A stretch of DNA of 64,000 bases, taken from Pseudarthrobacter sp. L1SW. Its GTDB lineage: Bacteria; Actinomycetota; Actinomycetes; Actinomycetales; Micrococcaceae. The notes under the pieces are model-generated. The model had not been told where the DNA came from, ran no database searches, and saw only the letters and a program-made list of their open reading frames with translations. Shown here one piece after another: positions 7,423-15,579 of the stretch. The translations under genes and the position numbers were made by a program. The stretch spans positions 2,046,001-2,110,000 of the forward strand of contig NZ_CP078079.1 of the NCBI RefSeq assembly GCF_020809045.1. The letters are read 5' to 3'. Numbering within the stretch: the first letter of the stretch is position 1; each line of letters begins with the position of its first letter.

Positions 7423-8631
7423 TCAGGCCACCGGCGCTTCCGCGGGCAGCCGCTCCGGTGCCTGTTCCGCCGGCGAGGTGCGCGCTGGCCTGGCGGTGCG
7501 CGCCTGCCGCAGCTTGGTGAAAACCGCTGTTTCCACGGTGAGCCCGGGGCCGAAGGCCATGGAGCAGATCCGCTCGTCGCCCGGTTCCGGGTCCTGTTCG
7601 AGGATGTGCTTGATGACGAAGAGGACGGTTGCGCTGCTCATGTTGCCGTAATTGCGGAGGACTTCACGGGCTGGAACCAGCTGTTCCTGCGTCAGGCCGA
7701 GCCTGGACTCGACTTTGTCAAGGATGCTGCGGCCGCCCGGGTGGATGGCCCAGTGGCGGATGGAGGAGTAGGGGAGTGCGGCCAATTCCGGTTCCCGTGC
7801 CAGGAGGGGGTCCAGCGCCCCGACGATGTGGTCGTCGATGATGTGCGGGACGTAGTTTCCCAGGACCATCTCGAATCCGTGGTCGCCTATGTTCCAGGCC
7901 ATGGCGTCCTCGCCAACGGGGGTGAGGACAGTTTCGAAGTGGTCCAGCCGCATCAGTGCATGTTCTTCGGTGCCTTGCCGGGCAGTGACGACGGCGGCTG
8001 CCGCACCATCGGCGAAAAGGGCTGACCCCATGATGGTGTCCGGGTCGTTGGACGTGCGGACGTGCAGCGAGCATAGTTCTGCACAGACCACCAGCACGAC
8101 GGCGTTGGGGTCGGCTTCGCAGAACAGCTTTGCTGCGCGCAGGGCGGGAAAGGCCGCATAGCAGCCCATGAATCCGAGGTGGTAGCGCTGGACCGCCGGA
8201 TCCAGGCCGAGCTCGCGCACGATCTTGTAGTCCGGCCCCGGGTTGAAGAATCCCGTGCAGGAGACTGTCACCAGGTGAGTTATGTCAAGTAGATTGAGTT
8301 CCGGGCAGGCGTCGACGGCGGAGCGGGCAGCTTCCACAAAAAGCTTGGTGGCCTCGCGGCCGAAGATCTCGTTGCGGACTTTGGTGCTGGGATTCAGCAG
8401 GAGGCCGGTGGCAGGGTCATAGAACTGCGGATCGTCCGCGCGGAACTCGTTGGTGAGTTCCTCGACAGCGGTAAAGCGTGTGTCGATCGCAGCTGAATCG
8501 AAGCAGGTGTTCACCAGCCGGGAACCAAGCCTGGACAAACCCGGCTGCGCCGCAAAGACATCCCGGGCCTCTGACTGGATCAGCATCGTTTTCGGAACTG
8601 CAGTTTCAAGTGAACGCACGTAGACCGTCAT
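7423..8631 (-). CDS. type III polyketide synthase (alkylresorcinol/alkylpyrone synthase-like)
   Basis: 402 aa ketosynthase of the chalcone/stilbene synthase superfamily. The catalytic triad is visible: Cys125 in VSCTGFFNPG, His297 in WAIHPGGRSIL and Asn330 in NYGNMSSATV. The C-terminal FGPGLTVE loop is also present. These enzymes extend a starter acyl-CoA with malonyl-CoA and cyclise the chain; bacterial SrsA/ArsB relatives use fatty acyl starters to give alkylresorcinols or pyrones. It is the first gene of a three-gene operon with a methyltransferase and a flavin hydroxylase. The last 25 residues are Ala/Pro/Arg-rich and probably disordered. ATG 8629-8631 has no strong ribosome site. Confidence 0.93.
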   Translation of the reverse strand: MTVYVRSLETAVPKTMLIQSEARDVFAAQPGLSRLGSRLVNTCFDSAAIDTRFTAVEELTNEFRADDPQFYDPATGLLLNPSTKVRNEIFGREATKLFVEAARSAVDACPELNLLDITHLVTVSCTGFFNPGPDYKIVRELGLDPAVQRYHLGFMGCYAAFPALRAAKLFCEADPNAVVLVVCAELCSLHVRTSNDPDTIMGSALFADGAAAAVVTARQGTEEHALMRLDHFETVLTPVGEDAMAWNIGDHGFEMVLGNYVPHIIDDHIVGALDPLLAREPELAALPYSSIRHWAIHPGGRSILDKVESRLGLTQEQLVPAREVLRNYGNMSSATVLFVIKHILEQDPEPGDERICSMAFGPGLTVETAVFTKLRQARTARPARTSPAEQAPERLPAEAPVA

Positions 8632-8940
8632 TTGTTCATTCTTAGCGAGCCCTTGGATTAAGGCAACGGTGGGCCGGGGCGGTGACCTGCGCAGTTATCC
8701 AGCGGGCGCGGGATTCCCATGGTGGTGCACCCTCGCTTCCGGACACTGCAGCAAACGCCGATAATCTACATTATGTAAAGTAGAAGAATTCGATGTCGCC
8801 TCTGCTGCGTCCTTCCATGCCGTCCAGCGCCGGCTGTGATCGACATGGAGATCAGTGCGTGCATGATGGTTGGAAGACATGAACAAAGCCCAGCGCGTCC
8901 AACCGGGGCATTAACACTGCTTTTCTACGCTTGGAGAACC
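8632..8940. other. intergenic region between PKS operon and DUF4304 gene
   Basis: About 310 bp with divergent genes on both sides. Apart from an AT-rich imperfect palindrome (8766-8783) I see no gene. Short open frames here lack ribosome sites or family features. The promoter of the PKS operon must lie here; AAGAAT, 6 nt before its ATG, is only a weak -10. Confidence 0.5.
8766..8783. promoter_or_regulatory. AT-rich imperfect palindrome, candidate operator of the PKS operon
   Basis: CTACATTATGTAAAGTAG reads as CTAC-n-TTA-nn-TAA-n-GTAG, with 14 of 18 positions symmetric. It is conspicuous as an AT-rich block in GC-rich DNA and lies about 135 bp upstream of the type III PKS gene. Palindromes of this size are typical of MarR/TetR-type repressor sites. 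No regulator gene is adjacent. Confidence 0.35.
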
Positions 8941-9627
8941 TTGAATGCTCAAAATGCGCTAAAAGTGGCATTGAACGAGTTCGTTGGTCCCGCAGTCCGG
9001 GATGCGGGTTTCAACGGCTCCGGAAAGACGTGGAGACGCATCAACGGACATGGGGACTGGGCAATCGTGAACGTCCAGTCGTCAGCGTGGAGCACTTCCG
9101 AGGAACTGCGCTGCGTCATCAACATTTCTCTCGTTCCACAGCCATGGATCGCTTGGACTTCCCATCTCTTGGACCAAGAAGTGCCGAAAACCCCAGACGA
9201 GGCATCGGGGCTCTATCGCGACCGGATCCATCCCACAGGATCCCCGGCAAACACGGACGAGTGGTGGACGGTCCGGAACGAAGCGGATGCAGCGACCGTC
9301 GCCCGGGATATGGTGCTCAGGCTCACAACGGATGCCCTACCGCTTCTGGCTAATCTTCTTGAACGTCCCAAGCTTCTGGAGTCCTTGCGAAACAAGGACC
9401 TGGGAATGGTCCGCGGGGCGGGCTGGGACCTGCACTTCATGCGAGCCGAAGCCGTTCTCCGCGCTGAAGAGGGAATGTCCCCCACGCTTGAGGAGCTCCT
9501 GGACGATATCGACCGGCATTCAGGGGAAAAACTTCGTGCCAATGCTGAGAGGTTAATCTCCTGGGTCCAGTCTAGAGCGGCCGCGGCAGACCATGGAGAC
9601 CGGCGCGTCGCAAGCGACCGTGAATAG
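8941..9627 (+). CDS. DUF4304 domain-containing protein
   Basis: 228 aa. The domain starts almost at once (ALKVALNEFVGPAVRDAGFNG, then the K-TWRR and GDWAIVNVQSS strands) and ends in an acidic helical tail. DUF4304 proteins are uncharacterised; they are often found in accessory regions. The start is taken as TTG 8941 because TTGGAG lies just before it and because the conserved domain begins within 10 residues. An in-frame upstream start at 8836 would add a non-conserved segment. The gene stands alone between divergent and convergent neighbours. Confidence 0.7.
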   Translation: MNAQNALKVALNEFVGPAVRDAGFNGSGKTWRRINGHGDWAIVNVQSSAWSTSEELRCVINISLVPQPWIAWTSHLLDQEVPKTPDEASGLYRDRIHPTGSPANTDEWWTVRNEADAATVARDMVLRLTTDALPLLANLLERPKLLESLRNKDLGMVRGAGWDLHFMRAEAVLRAEEGMSPTLEELLDDIDRHSGEKLRANAERLISWVQSRAAAADHGDRRVASDRE

Positions 9628-9719
9628 TCACAAATCGAACAATGTCCAGCCACGGCGGCGAAAGCATTCCCAGGTGTCCTGGGACTGTGCCCCTCCCCCG
9701 CGTCCGGAAACGATCAGCC

Positions 9720-11303
9720 TTAGAACGTGAGAGCTCTCGGGGTCACGGTGAGGTTGATGCCTGCGTTTCGTCCCAGCAGGTCCCGGGCGGCCTCCGGGAC
9801 GCTTATCCGTCCGCTCCAGCGGTGAACGGTGGTGTCCGTGTCCTTCAGTTGGTCCCTGTCCCCCGGCTCCCAGTCCCTGAGGGCCGTCGGGATCAGGCTG
9901 TTCCACGCGGCCCAGGCCCTCGGCAGCGGCCGGTTTTTCCCGGGAGGTTCAATGTCAACCACCAAGGTATCCTGCCAGTCCTCGGTCTGTTCCAGGTGGT
10001 CATCGAAGAAGAAGTGCCCCTCCTTTTCCCTGATGGACATCAGCCGAAGGCGGAGCGCGTGACGGAGCCGGGGTACTACCCTGCCCCCGACACGGGGCCG
10101 TGGTGCCTTGGAGGACAGGAAGGTCGTCAGCAGCGGAACCGGAGAATCGATGGGGTCCCCTTCCCGCCAATGCTCAATCTGCACCGGACAGAAGTGGGCC
10201 GCGCTTTGCTCGTGGACCATGACCGGCAGTCCCCTGATGGCCAGCGCGACGTCAAGCTGGAATTCGACGTCGGCGGGGGCCTCCCTGCCGACCGTGAAGC
10301 CGACCAGCTCCACTTCGACCTTGAGATCACCGAAAAGGAAGCGTTGGAGGTTCTGGTAGCCCTCCTCCGAGTTGACGATTCCGTACCGTCCGCTGTGACT
10401 GCGGTGCACAACGGCCAGCGGCGCACCGCGGACTGCCGCGTTGTCGATCTGGACCAGCCCGTCACTGCGGGCTCCCACCGCTTTGGATGACAGACCCATG
10501 GCCACGTCGTAGTCTTCAGGGTTGGAGCCGACGAGGCAGAACAGTTCTTCTACCGGGAACCCGTCCCCGGGCATCTCGGTTGCGACGAATTGGTCACGTG
10601 TCCGTGTCCGCCTGGAGGCCGGCGGAGTGAGGTATTCGTACATTCGGTCAGGGCCAAAGATGTCCGCCCCCTGGAGGCCGGTGGCGTCGCGAATTTTCTC
10701 GAGCAGGCCAAATCCGATGGCGAAACGGATTCCACCGTGCGGCGTCGCGTAGGTGAAAACCCTGGCGACAAACCCGGCCCCCGCGGCGGGGTCTACTGTG
10801 CCGTCTTGCCCGGCCAGGCTTTCGGGGATGACGCGTTGCAGCAGCGAGCGGCAGATCAGCCCGCCCATGGAATGGGCCACCAGGAAGACCTTTGGCGCGC
10901 CGGTTTTCTCCAACACAAGCTTGATCAACTTGAACAGGTCACGTGCCGCCTGTTCAAAGGAGAAGTCCTCCGCGTCCGCGCCAAAGGTGTCTGCTGATAC
11001 ATCGTAAAAGCGGTGGATCCAGACCGACGCCGGGCTCACCGAGCCGGCGTCCGCGCTGTTGAGGAAGGCCCATTGGTCCCCGTGGACAGGAACCTCGTAC
11101 TTATGGTCGCTCACCAGCCGCAGCATCGGAGATTCGAACTGGTGGAACTTCGCCCGGCCGTTGCTGTCGGCCCTGACGTGGACAGAGCCCTGGCTGAAGC
11201 CGTAGAAGGGGTCATCGACGGCGCTATTGACCGCCGCCCCCGTCCCTGCGAAACCTCTGACGTAGATCACCGGCAGCCGGCCGTCGTCACCAGGGAACCC
11301 CAT
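9720..11303 (-). CDS. alpha/beta hydrolase, PGAP1/lipase-like
   Basis: 527 aa predicted serine esterase. It opens with a strand plus oxyanion turn (VIYVRGFAGTG), then shows the nucleophile elbow VAHSMGGLICRSLL (Ser about residue 167). A plausible acid lies in ARSDGLVQ and a plausible His in HRSHSGRYG, which together complete a triad. The region after about residue 330 (QRFLFGDLKVEVEL onward) is a beta-rich C-terminal domain of unknown role. No signal peptide is seen, so the protein should be cytoplasmic. A strong AAGGAGGG ribosome site precedes ATG 11301-11303. The natural substrate is unknown. Confidence 0.8.
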   Translation of the reverse strand: MGFPGDDGRLPVIYVRGFAGTGAAVNSAVDDPFYGFSQGSVHVRADSNGRAKFHQFESPMLRLVSDHKYEVPVHGDQWAFLNSADAGSVSPASVWIHRFYDVSADTFGADAEDFSFEQAARDLFKLIKLVLEKTGAPKVFLVAHSMGGLICRSLLQRVIPESLAGQDGTVDPAAGAGFVARVFTYATPHGGIRFAIGFGLLEKIRDATGLQGADIFGPDRMYEYLTPPASRRTRTRDQFVATEMPGDGFPVEELFCLVGSNPEDYDVAMGLSSKAVGARSDGLVQIDNAAVRGAPLAVVHRSHSGRYGIVNSEEGYQNLQRFLFGDLKVEVELVGFTVGREAPADVEFQLDVALAIRGLPVMVHEQSAAHFCPVQIEHWREGDPIDSPVPLLTTFLSSKAPRPRVGGRVVPRLRHALRLRLMSIREKEGHFFFDDHLEQTEDWQDTLVVDIEPPGKNRPLPRAWAAWNSLIPTALRDWEPGDRDQLKDTDTTVHRWSGRISVPEAARDLLGRNAGINLTVTPRALTF

Positions 11304-11672
11304 GGTTGTCCCTCCTTGTGCAGTTGTTCACGACTGTGTGGAGCCCGCTGGAGCGTCCAAGTCTTCGCCGATTCGAACACCGCGGGCGTTACTGCAGCGT
11401 TACTGCCTCCCGCTCCCTGGTTGGCCTGCCTGCCCGGCGACGGTAACGCAGCGGTAACGGCGCCCCGGGTGTACTGGGCTGGGGTGAGCAATCTTGCGTC
11501 AATATTTCGGAAACGCGAGCCAACTCCTGATTTTCCTCCAGCAAGATCAAAGGGACCAAGAGGAAGGCCTCCAATGTCAACGGAGGGCGCCTTGGGCAGC
11601 CAAGGGGATTGGCGGCGTAGAAGCCTGAACCTTCCCGCAAGTATCGTGCCAGGACGGGGAGGGGTGACTGCA
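11304..11672. other. intergenic region beside the lipase-like gene
   Basis: About 370 bp between two divergent genes. The only clear structure is the pair of inverted direct-repeat units at 11386-11460, listed separately. No convincing coding sequence is present. Confidence 0.5.
11386..11460. repeat. two inverted pairs of 11-bp-period direct repeats (SARP-box-like)
   Basis: GCGTTACTGCA (11386-11396) is followed immediately by GCGTTACTGCC (11397-11407). On the opposite polarity, GGTAACG occurs at 11442-11448 and again at 11453-11459, also with an 11-bp period. Direct heptamer repeats with an 11-bp period are the known binding pattern of SARP regulators. A SARP/BTAD-like gene lies at 11868-12659. 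The arrangement could serve the divergent promoters of the lipase-like gene and the small gene at 11673. The functional link is inferred. Confidence 0.45.
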
Positions 11673-11924
11673 ATGATGCAAGACCATCATTGGGGAGAGG
11701 CTGCGGGTGACCAGGAACCAGAGCCGGAGCTCCCCTCCGCCGGCTTTATGGTCATCCGAACCTGGCACGAGCCCGGCCACCCACAGGAATTCCGCGCGCG
11801 GATAACCTACGGGCAGACTCCCAGCAGTTCCCAAAGGACCGTGGCCACAGCCGATCCAGCTGAGGTCCTAAGCGTGGTCAAGCGCTGGCTGGCCGCTCAG
11901 CCAGGGGTGACGGGGCGGAACTGA
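11673..11924 (+). CDS. small conserved-looking hypothetical protein
   Basis: 83 aa. After an acidic head comes a compact beta-type core: GFMVIRTWHEPGHPQEFRARITYG, then a VATADPAEVLSVVKRWL helix. Codon use and the ATGATG start behind GGGGAGGGG support a real gene. The same alternation of strands and a terminal helix suggests a small globular domain, function unknown. Its last 57 bp overlap the 3' end of the convergent SARP-like regulator. An in-frame GTG at 11664 is an alternative start. Confidence 0.55.
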   Translation: MMQDHHWGEAAGDQEPEPELPSAGFMVIRTWHEPGHPQEFRARITYGQTPSSSQRTVATADPAEVLSVVKRWLAAQPGVTGRN

Positions 11925-12659
11925 CCGTTCCGTCCGCAAACCCGGCCGGCGCTCAAGGGCTCCGGCGAGGAGCGCACTGACTGATTCCGAAGGCAGCAGC
12001 CCCATGTCATCCCCAAGCTGTTTCCGGTACCGCTCGTAAGCCCTGAGCGCGGCGGCAGGGTTGCCGTCCTGCAGTTCAGCCTGGATAAGGAGCTGGACGG
12101 CACTCTCATAGAGCGGCTCGATCTCCACCGCCGCCTCAGCGGCTGCCTCCGCCGTCGCGGTGTCGCCCAAGGCAAGCGAATGTGCGGCAATGGCTACGTA
12201 GGCCCGCAACCGGTCCTGCTGCAGCCGGCTCTGTTCAACCATGATCCAGTCCTCGTACCAGCCGGGAAGCAGTTGCGCATCCCGTAACCCGTCCAGCAAA
12301 GCCGCACGGTTGGTCTGCAGCGCCGCAGCGCCCAGGGACCTGGCCTGGAGCCGGACCCGCCTTAGGTCGACATCCACGTCGTCGCTGAGGTACAGCATCC
12401 GGCCTTCATTGACGATCAGGCCGGGCACTTGGCGTGAAATCAAATGAACACTGACCCGCAGGCTCTCCAACGCCTTGGAATCCGGATACTCGGGCCACAA
12501 CAAGCCAACGAGGTAGGTACGAAGGAGTGGACCCTTGATGGCCAGCGCCGCGATGAGCCGCTGCTGGCGCGTTGCAACATGCACGACTGCACCGTCCCGC
12601 CAGAGACGCCAGGACCCGAGCAGTTCCAGTTTCAATTCTCCATAGCCGTCGTCGCCCAT
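11868..12659 (-). CDS. SARP/AfsR-like transcriptional regulator with BTAD domain
   Basis: 263 aa. The N-terminal OmpR-type winged helix (about residues 8-100; LKLELLGSWRLWRDGAVV to VNEGRMLYLSDDVDVDL) is followed by a bacterial transcriptional activation domain (about 105-245; ELQDGNPAAALRAYERYRKQLGDDMGLLPSESV is the hallmark). It has no ATPase or TPR extension, so it is of the short SARP size. Such proteins bind tandem heptamers and activate secondary metabolism or stress genes; the repeats at 11386-11460 are a candidate target. ATG 12657-12659 follows AGGTTCCC. Confidence 0.85.
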   Translation of the reverse strand: MGDDGYGELKLELLGSWRLWRDGAVVHVATRQQRLIAALAIKGPLLRTYLVGLLWPEYPDSKALESLRVSVHLISRQVPGLIVNEGRMLYLSDDVDVDLRRVRLQARSLGAAALQTNRAALLDGLRDAQLLPGWYEDWIMVEQSRLQQDRLRAYVAIAAHSLALGDTATAEAAAEAAVEIEPLYESAVQLLIQAELQDGNPAAALRAYERYRKQLGDDMGLLPSESVSALLAGALERRPGLRTERSVPPRHPWLSGQPALDHA

Positions 12660-12801
12660 GGGAACCTGATTTCGGTTCAGAAAAACTTGTGGTGGATGGT
12701 ACGAATGAGGATCCTCAGGACGGTGGGTCCTGTCAATGGTGCTGTTCCCAAACTTTCAAAGGGAGAGTCCCCTATCCGAAGCGGGGCAGCCCGGATGCAA
12801 T

Positions 12802-12951
12802 CTAGCGCTTTGATCCGATCCCTGCGCCCACCACTGCACCGACGCCGAGTCCCAGCGCAAAACCGAGGAAGGGACTGTCAAATACCGCGAGCCCAAGGGT
12901 GATTCCAAGAGCAGCGCCAACGAGGCAACAGATGGCCAGTGGCTTGTTCAC
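12802..12951 (-). CDS. small glycine-rich membrane protein
   Basis: 49 aa, almost entirely two hydrophobic helices (KPLAICCLVGAALGITLGLAVF and FLGFALGLGVGAVVGAGI) with glycine-zipper spacing. It would be an inner-membrane miniprotein of unknown role. The start is GTG 12949-12951 because GGAGGGC lies directly upstream at good spacing; an ATG further out (12984) lacks such a site. Confidence 0.6.
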   Translation of the reverse strand: MNKPLAICCLVGAALGITLGLAVFDSPFLGFALGLGVGAVVGAGIGSKR

Positions 12952-13021
12952 GGCGCCCTCCAGCAGCGGATATTTCGGCAACACAGGTCCCCCAGAGACT
13001 ACTGGGCGTTTCCCGGCAGCG

Positions 13022-13495
13022 TCACCCGTGGTACGCCCTCTGGAGTTCGGCGATGTCCAGCTTGCGCATCCCCAACATCGCCTGCATGGCCCGCTGGGAC
13101 CCGTGGGGGTCGGGACCCGCGATCAAGGACGGGAGGACAGTGGGGACGATCTGCCAGGACAAGCCGAAACGGTCCTTCAGCCAGCCGCACTGGCTCTCCG
13201 AGCCGCCGTCGGTCAAAGCCGCCCAATACCGGTCCACGGTGGACTGGTCCTCACAGTCCACCACGAACGAGACCGCCTCAGTGAAGGTGGATCCCCGGGC
13301 ACCATTCAGGGCGGTGAACCCCCGTCCTTCCAGTTCAAAGTCGACGGCGATTGCCTCGCCCGCAGCGCCTGGTCCTCCCTCACCGAAGCGCGAAACGTTG
13401 AGGATCCTGGAATCATCGAAAACCGAAGTGTAGAACTGAGCCGCTTCTTCCGCCTGGTTCTCGAACCAGAGGCAGGTCCCGATCTTTCGAGGCAT
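13022..13495 (-). CDS. VOC-family protein, PhnB/3-demethylubiquinone-like
   Basis: 157 aa with the glyoxalase-like fold of the PhnB-like group: IGTCLWFENQAEEAAQFYTSVF at the N-terminus, DFELEGRGFTALNGA in the middle, and RYWAALTDGG plus QCGWLKDRFGLSWQIVP as family signature. Members are often annotated 3-demethylubiquinone-9 methyltransferase-like, but enzymatic activity is not established. Start ATG 13493-13495 after GGAAGGGAG. Confidence 0.85.
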   Translation of the reverse strand: MPRKIGTCLWFENQAEEAAQFYTSVFDDSRILNVSRFGEGGPGAAGEAIAVDFELEGRGFTALNGARGSTFTEAVSFVVDCEDQSTVDRYWAALTDGGSESQCGWLKDRFGLSWQIVPTVLPSLIAGPDPHGSQRAMQAMLGMRKLDIAELQRAYHG

Positions 13496-13567
13496 TGGTG
13501 CTCCCTTCCGGCTTGAGCCTAGCGCCGCGGTGTGAGGCATACAACGGCTGGCGTTAAGCTCGATTCC

Positions 13568-13969
13568 ATGACTTCCCGCAATGAGAAGACCGCAAGACCG
13601 CAGGCCCTCCGCCTGGCGGTGGCCGCGGCGGGAGCCGACGCCGCCATGATCCTGGTGTTCGCCGCCGTCGGCCGCGACGCCCACCAGCGCGGCGAAGTGG
13701 TGACCGGGGTGCTGCTGACTGCCTGGCCGTTCCTGGCCGGAGCTGCGATGGGATGGCTTATCGCAAGGGCCTGGCGGGATCCCCTTTCGGTACGCCGGAC
13801 GGGCATTGCCGTTTGGCTCGGCAGCGTGGCGGGAGGGATGGCACTGCGCGCCCTGACGAGCCAGACCGTGGTGCTCCCGTTCGTCATTGTGGCCTTGCTT
13901 AGCCTGGGCGTCCTGCTGCTTGGCTACCGCCTGCTGGCGGCGGGGCTCAAGCGCCGCCGCGACGCCTGA
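13568..13969 (+). CDS. DUF3054 membrane protein
   Basis: 133 aa integral membrane protein with four predicted helices (AAAGADAAMILVFAAVG; GVLLTAWPFLAGAAMGWLIA; GIAVWLGSVAGGMALRAL; VVLPFVIVALLSLGVLLLGYRLL). It ends in a basic tail. It matches the actinobacterial DUF3054 pattern; function unknown. A -10-like TAAGCT (13555-13560) ends 7 nt before the ATG, so the message is probably leaderless, which also supports this start over an upstream one. Confidence 0.8.
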   Translation: MTSRNEKTARPQALRLAVAAAGADAAMILVFAAVGRDAHQRGEVVTGVLLTAWPFLAGAAMGWLIARAWRDPLSVRRTGIAVWLGSVAGGMALRALTSQTVVLPFVIVALLSLGVLLLGYRLLAAGLKRRRDA

Positions 13970-14073
13970 ACAGGCGCAGGATGGTACGGCCGCAAGCAAC
14001 TGCCGATGTAATAGGCTGGCAGGAGAAGCTTGCCGGGCACTGCTACGGCGCAACAGATCCGGAAGGGTTCAAC

Positions 14074-14355
14074 GTGATCACTGCATTCGTTCTGATCAAG
14101 ACCGACGCCGCCCGCATACCCGAGACAGCCGAGGAAATCTCCGCTATCGAGGGGATCAGCGAGGTTTACTCCGTCACCGGCGAATGGGACCTTATCGCAG
14201 TGGCCCGGGTTCCCCGGCACGAGGACCTGGCCGACGTCATCGCGGACAGGCTTTCCAAGGTCCCTGCGGTGGTCCACACCACGACCCACATCGCTTTCCG
14301 CGCGTACTCACAGCACGATCTGGACGCAGCGTTCGCGCTGGGCTTTGAACAGTAG
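14074..14355 (+). CDS. stand-alone Lrp/AsnC ligand-binding (RAM) domain protein
   Basis: 93 aa consisting only of the Lrp/AsnC C-terminal domain: ITAFVLIKTD, then ISAIEGISEVYSVTGEWDLIAVARV, then the closing VVHTTTHIAFRAYS strand. The N-terminal helix-turn-helix is absent by design; such proteins occur beside trp and respiratory genes in actinobacteria and may sense amino acids. GTG start at 14074-14076 with GGAAGG 7 nt upstream. It converges on trpD. Confidence 0.85.
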   Translation: MITAFVLIKTDAARIPETAEEISAIEGISEVYSVTGEWDLIAVARVPRHEDLADVIADRLSKVPAVVHTTTHIAFRAYSQHDLDAAFALGFEQ

Positions 14356-14375
14356 CGGGCAGGCAACTCCGGCGC

Positions 14376-15431
14376 TCACCGGGCGGTGAGCGCGACCCAC
14401 TTCCCAAGGACGGCCGCGGCGGCCCCGGAATCAATGGACTCGGCCGCGCGGACAAAAGCCTTGCGCATCCGGTCAAGGAACGGGCCCTCTGCGGATTCAT
14501 CAAAGGCCACAAGTCCGGCCGCTGCATTAACCAGGACGGCATCCCTGACAGGGCCTTCCTTGCCGGCCAGGACATCGCGGACAACGGCAGCGTTTACCTC
14601 TGCGTTTCCGCCCCGCAACTGTTCCACGGTGGCAAGGCGGATCCCCAGGTCCTGCGGAGAGAAAGTCAGTTCGGTGACCCGGCCATCACGGATTTCCCAC
14701 ACTGTCGAGGGCCCTGTGGTGGTGAGTTCGTCGAGGCCGTCGTTGCCGCGGAATACCAGGCCCCTGCTCCCCCGCTGAGCCAGCACGCCGGCTACCAGGG
14801 GCGCCATCCTGGCGTTTGCGACGCCGACTGCTGAGGCCTGGACCTTGGCAGGGTTTGTGAGGGGGCCGAGGAAGTTGAAAGCAGTGGGAACGGCCAGCTC
14901 CCGCCGCGGAACCGCGGTGTGCCGGAACGAGGGGTGGAACACCTGCGCGAAGCAGAACGTGATGCCGGCTTCTTCGGCGTTGCGTGCCACCTCCTCGACG
15001 GACAGGTCCAGCCGCACGCCCAAGGCTTCGAGCACATCGGCAGAGCCTGACGACGACGACGCGGCCCGGTTGCCGTGCTTGACCACCTTGGCGCCGGCTC
15101 CCGCGGCGACCAGGGCCGCCATGGTGGAGATATTCACGGTGTTCAACTGGTCGCCGCCGGTGCCCACGATGTCCAGCTTTTCGCCCGAAATGGTCACTGG
15201 CCTTGCATGCGCAAGCATGGCTTCCACCAGGCCCGAAAGCTCCTCAACCGTTTCACCCTTGGAGCTTAGTGCCACCAGGAATCCGGCAATCTGTGCAGGT
15301 GTGGCCTCCCCCGCCATGATGGTGTCCATCGCCCAGGAGGTATTGTCCGCCGTAAGGTCAGCTCCGCCGATCAGGGCGGAGATCAGGCGGGGCCAAGAAT
15401 TGCCGGACGGTGCGGGAGCCTGTGAAGTCAC
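14376..15431 (-). CDS. trpD: anthranilate phosphoribosyltransferase
   Basis: 351 aa. It transfers phosphoribose from PRPP to anthranilate, the second step of tryptophan synthesis. The PRPP site [14 protein letters not shown] and the [21 protein letters not shown] segment are intact, as are the [20 protein letters not shown] anthranilate-site residues. Other trp genes are not adjacent, as is usual in this group. The GTG start at 15429-15431 abuts AGGAG too closely for a ribosome site, but TAGCAT (15438-15443) lies exactly 6 nt upstream, so a leaderless transcript is likely. Divergent from ctaE. Confidence 0.95.
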   Translation of the reverse strand: MTSQAPAPSGNSWPRLISALIGGADLTADNTSWAMDTIMAGEATPAQIAGFLVALSSKGETVEELSGLVEAMLAHARPVTISGEKLDIVGTGGDQLNTVNISTMAALVAAGAGAKVVKHGNRAASSSSGSADVLEALGVRLDLSVEEVARNAEEAGITFCFAQVFHPSFRHTAVPRRELAVPTAFNFLGPLTNPAKVQASAVGVANARMAPLVAGVLAQRGSRGLVFRGNDGLDELTTTGPSTVWEIRDGRVTELTFSPQDLGIRLATVEQLRGGNAEVNAAVVRDVLAGKEGPVRDAVLVNAAAGLVAFDESAEGPFLDRMRKAFVRAAESIDSGAAAAVLGKWVALTAR

Positions 15432-15564
15432 CTCCTGATGCTATCGACCGTTGCCCGGGAGTGACCAATATGAACCCCTCCGGGAACTTTTCCAGGCGAT
15501 TTCGCGTCTTTGTAGAAAAAGTCCTCCGAAAAGGCGGTTTGCGTTGGGCAGCACGGACTTTTAC

Positions 15565-15577
15565 AGACATAATGTCT
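15565..15577. promoter_or_regulatory. palindrome overlapping the ctaE -10 region
   Basis: AGACAT-A-ATGTCT is a perfect 6-bp inverted repeat around one base. It contains CATAAT (15568-15573), which lies 6 nt before the ctaE GTG and would start a leaderless transcript. TTGGGC, 18 bp further up, is a possible -35. A repressor bound here would block the promoter directly. No regulator can be named. Confidence 0.4.
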
Positions 15578-15579
15578 AT

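Noticed and set aside
8695-8886. Possible small gene between the PKS operon and DUF4304
   Set aside because: No ribosome site or -10, unlikely composition (His/Asn/Ser), and it contains the regulatory palindrome.
12716-12732. CAGGAC-GGTGG-GTCCTG inverted repeat near the SARP-like gene as an operator
   Set aside because: Only 6-bp arms in GC-rich DNA; expected by chance, and no similarity to the 11-bp-period repeats.
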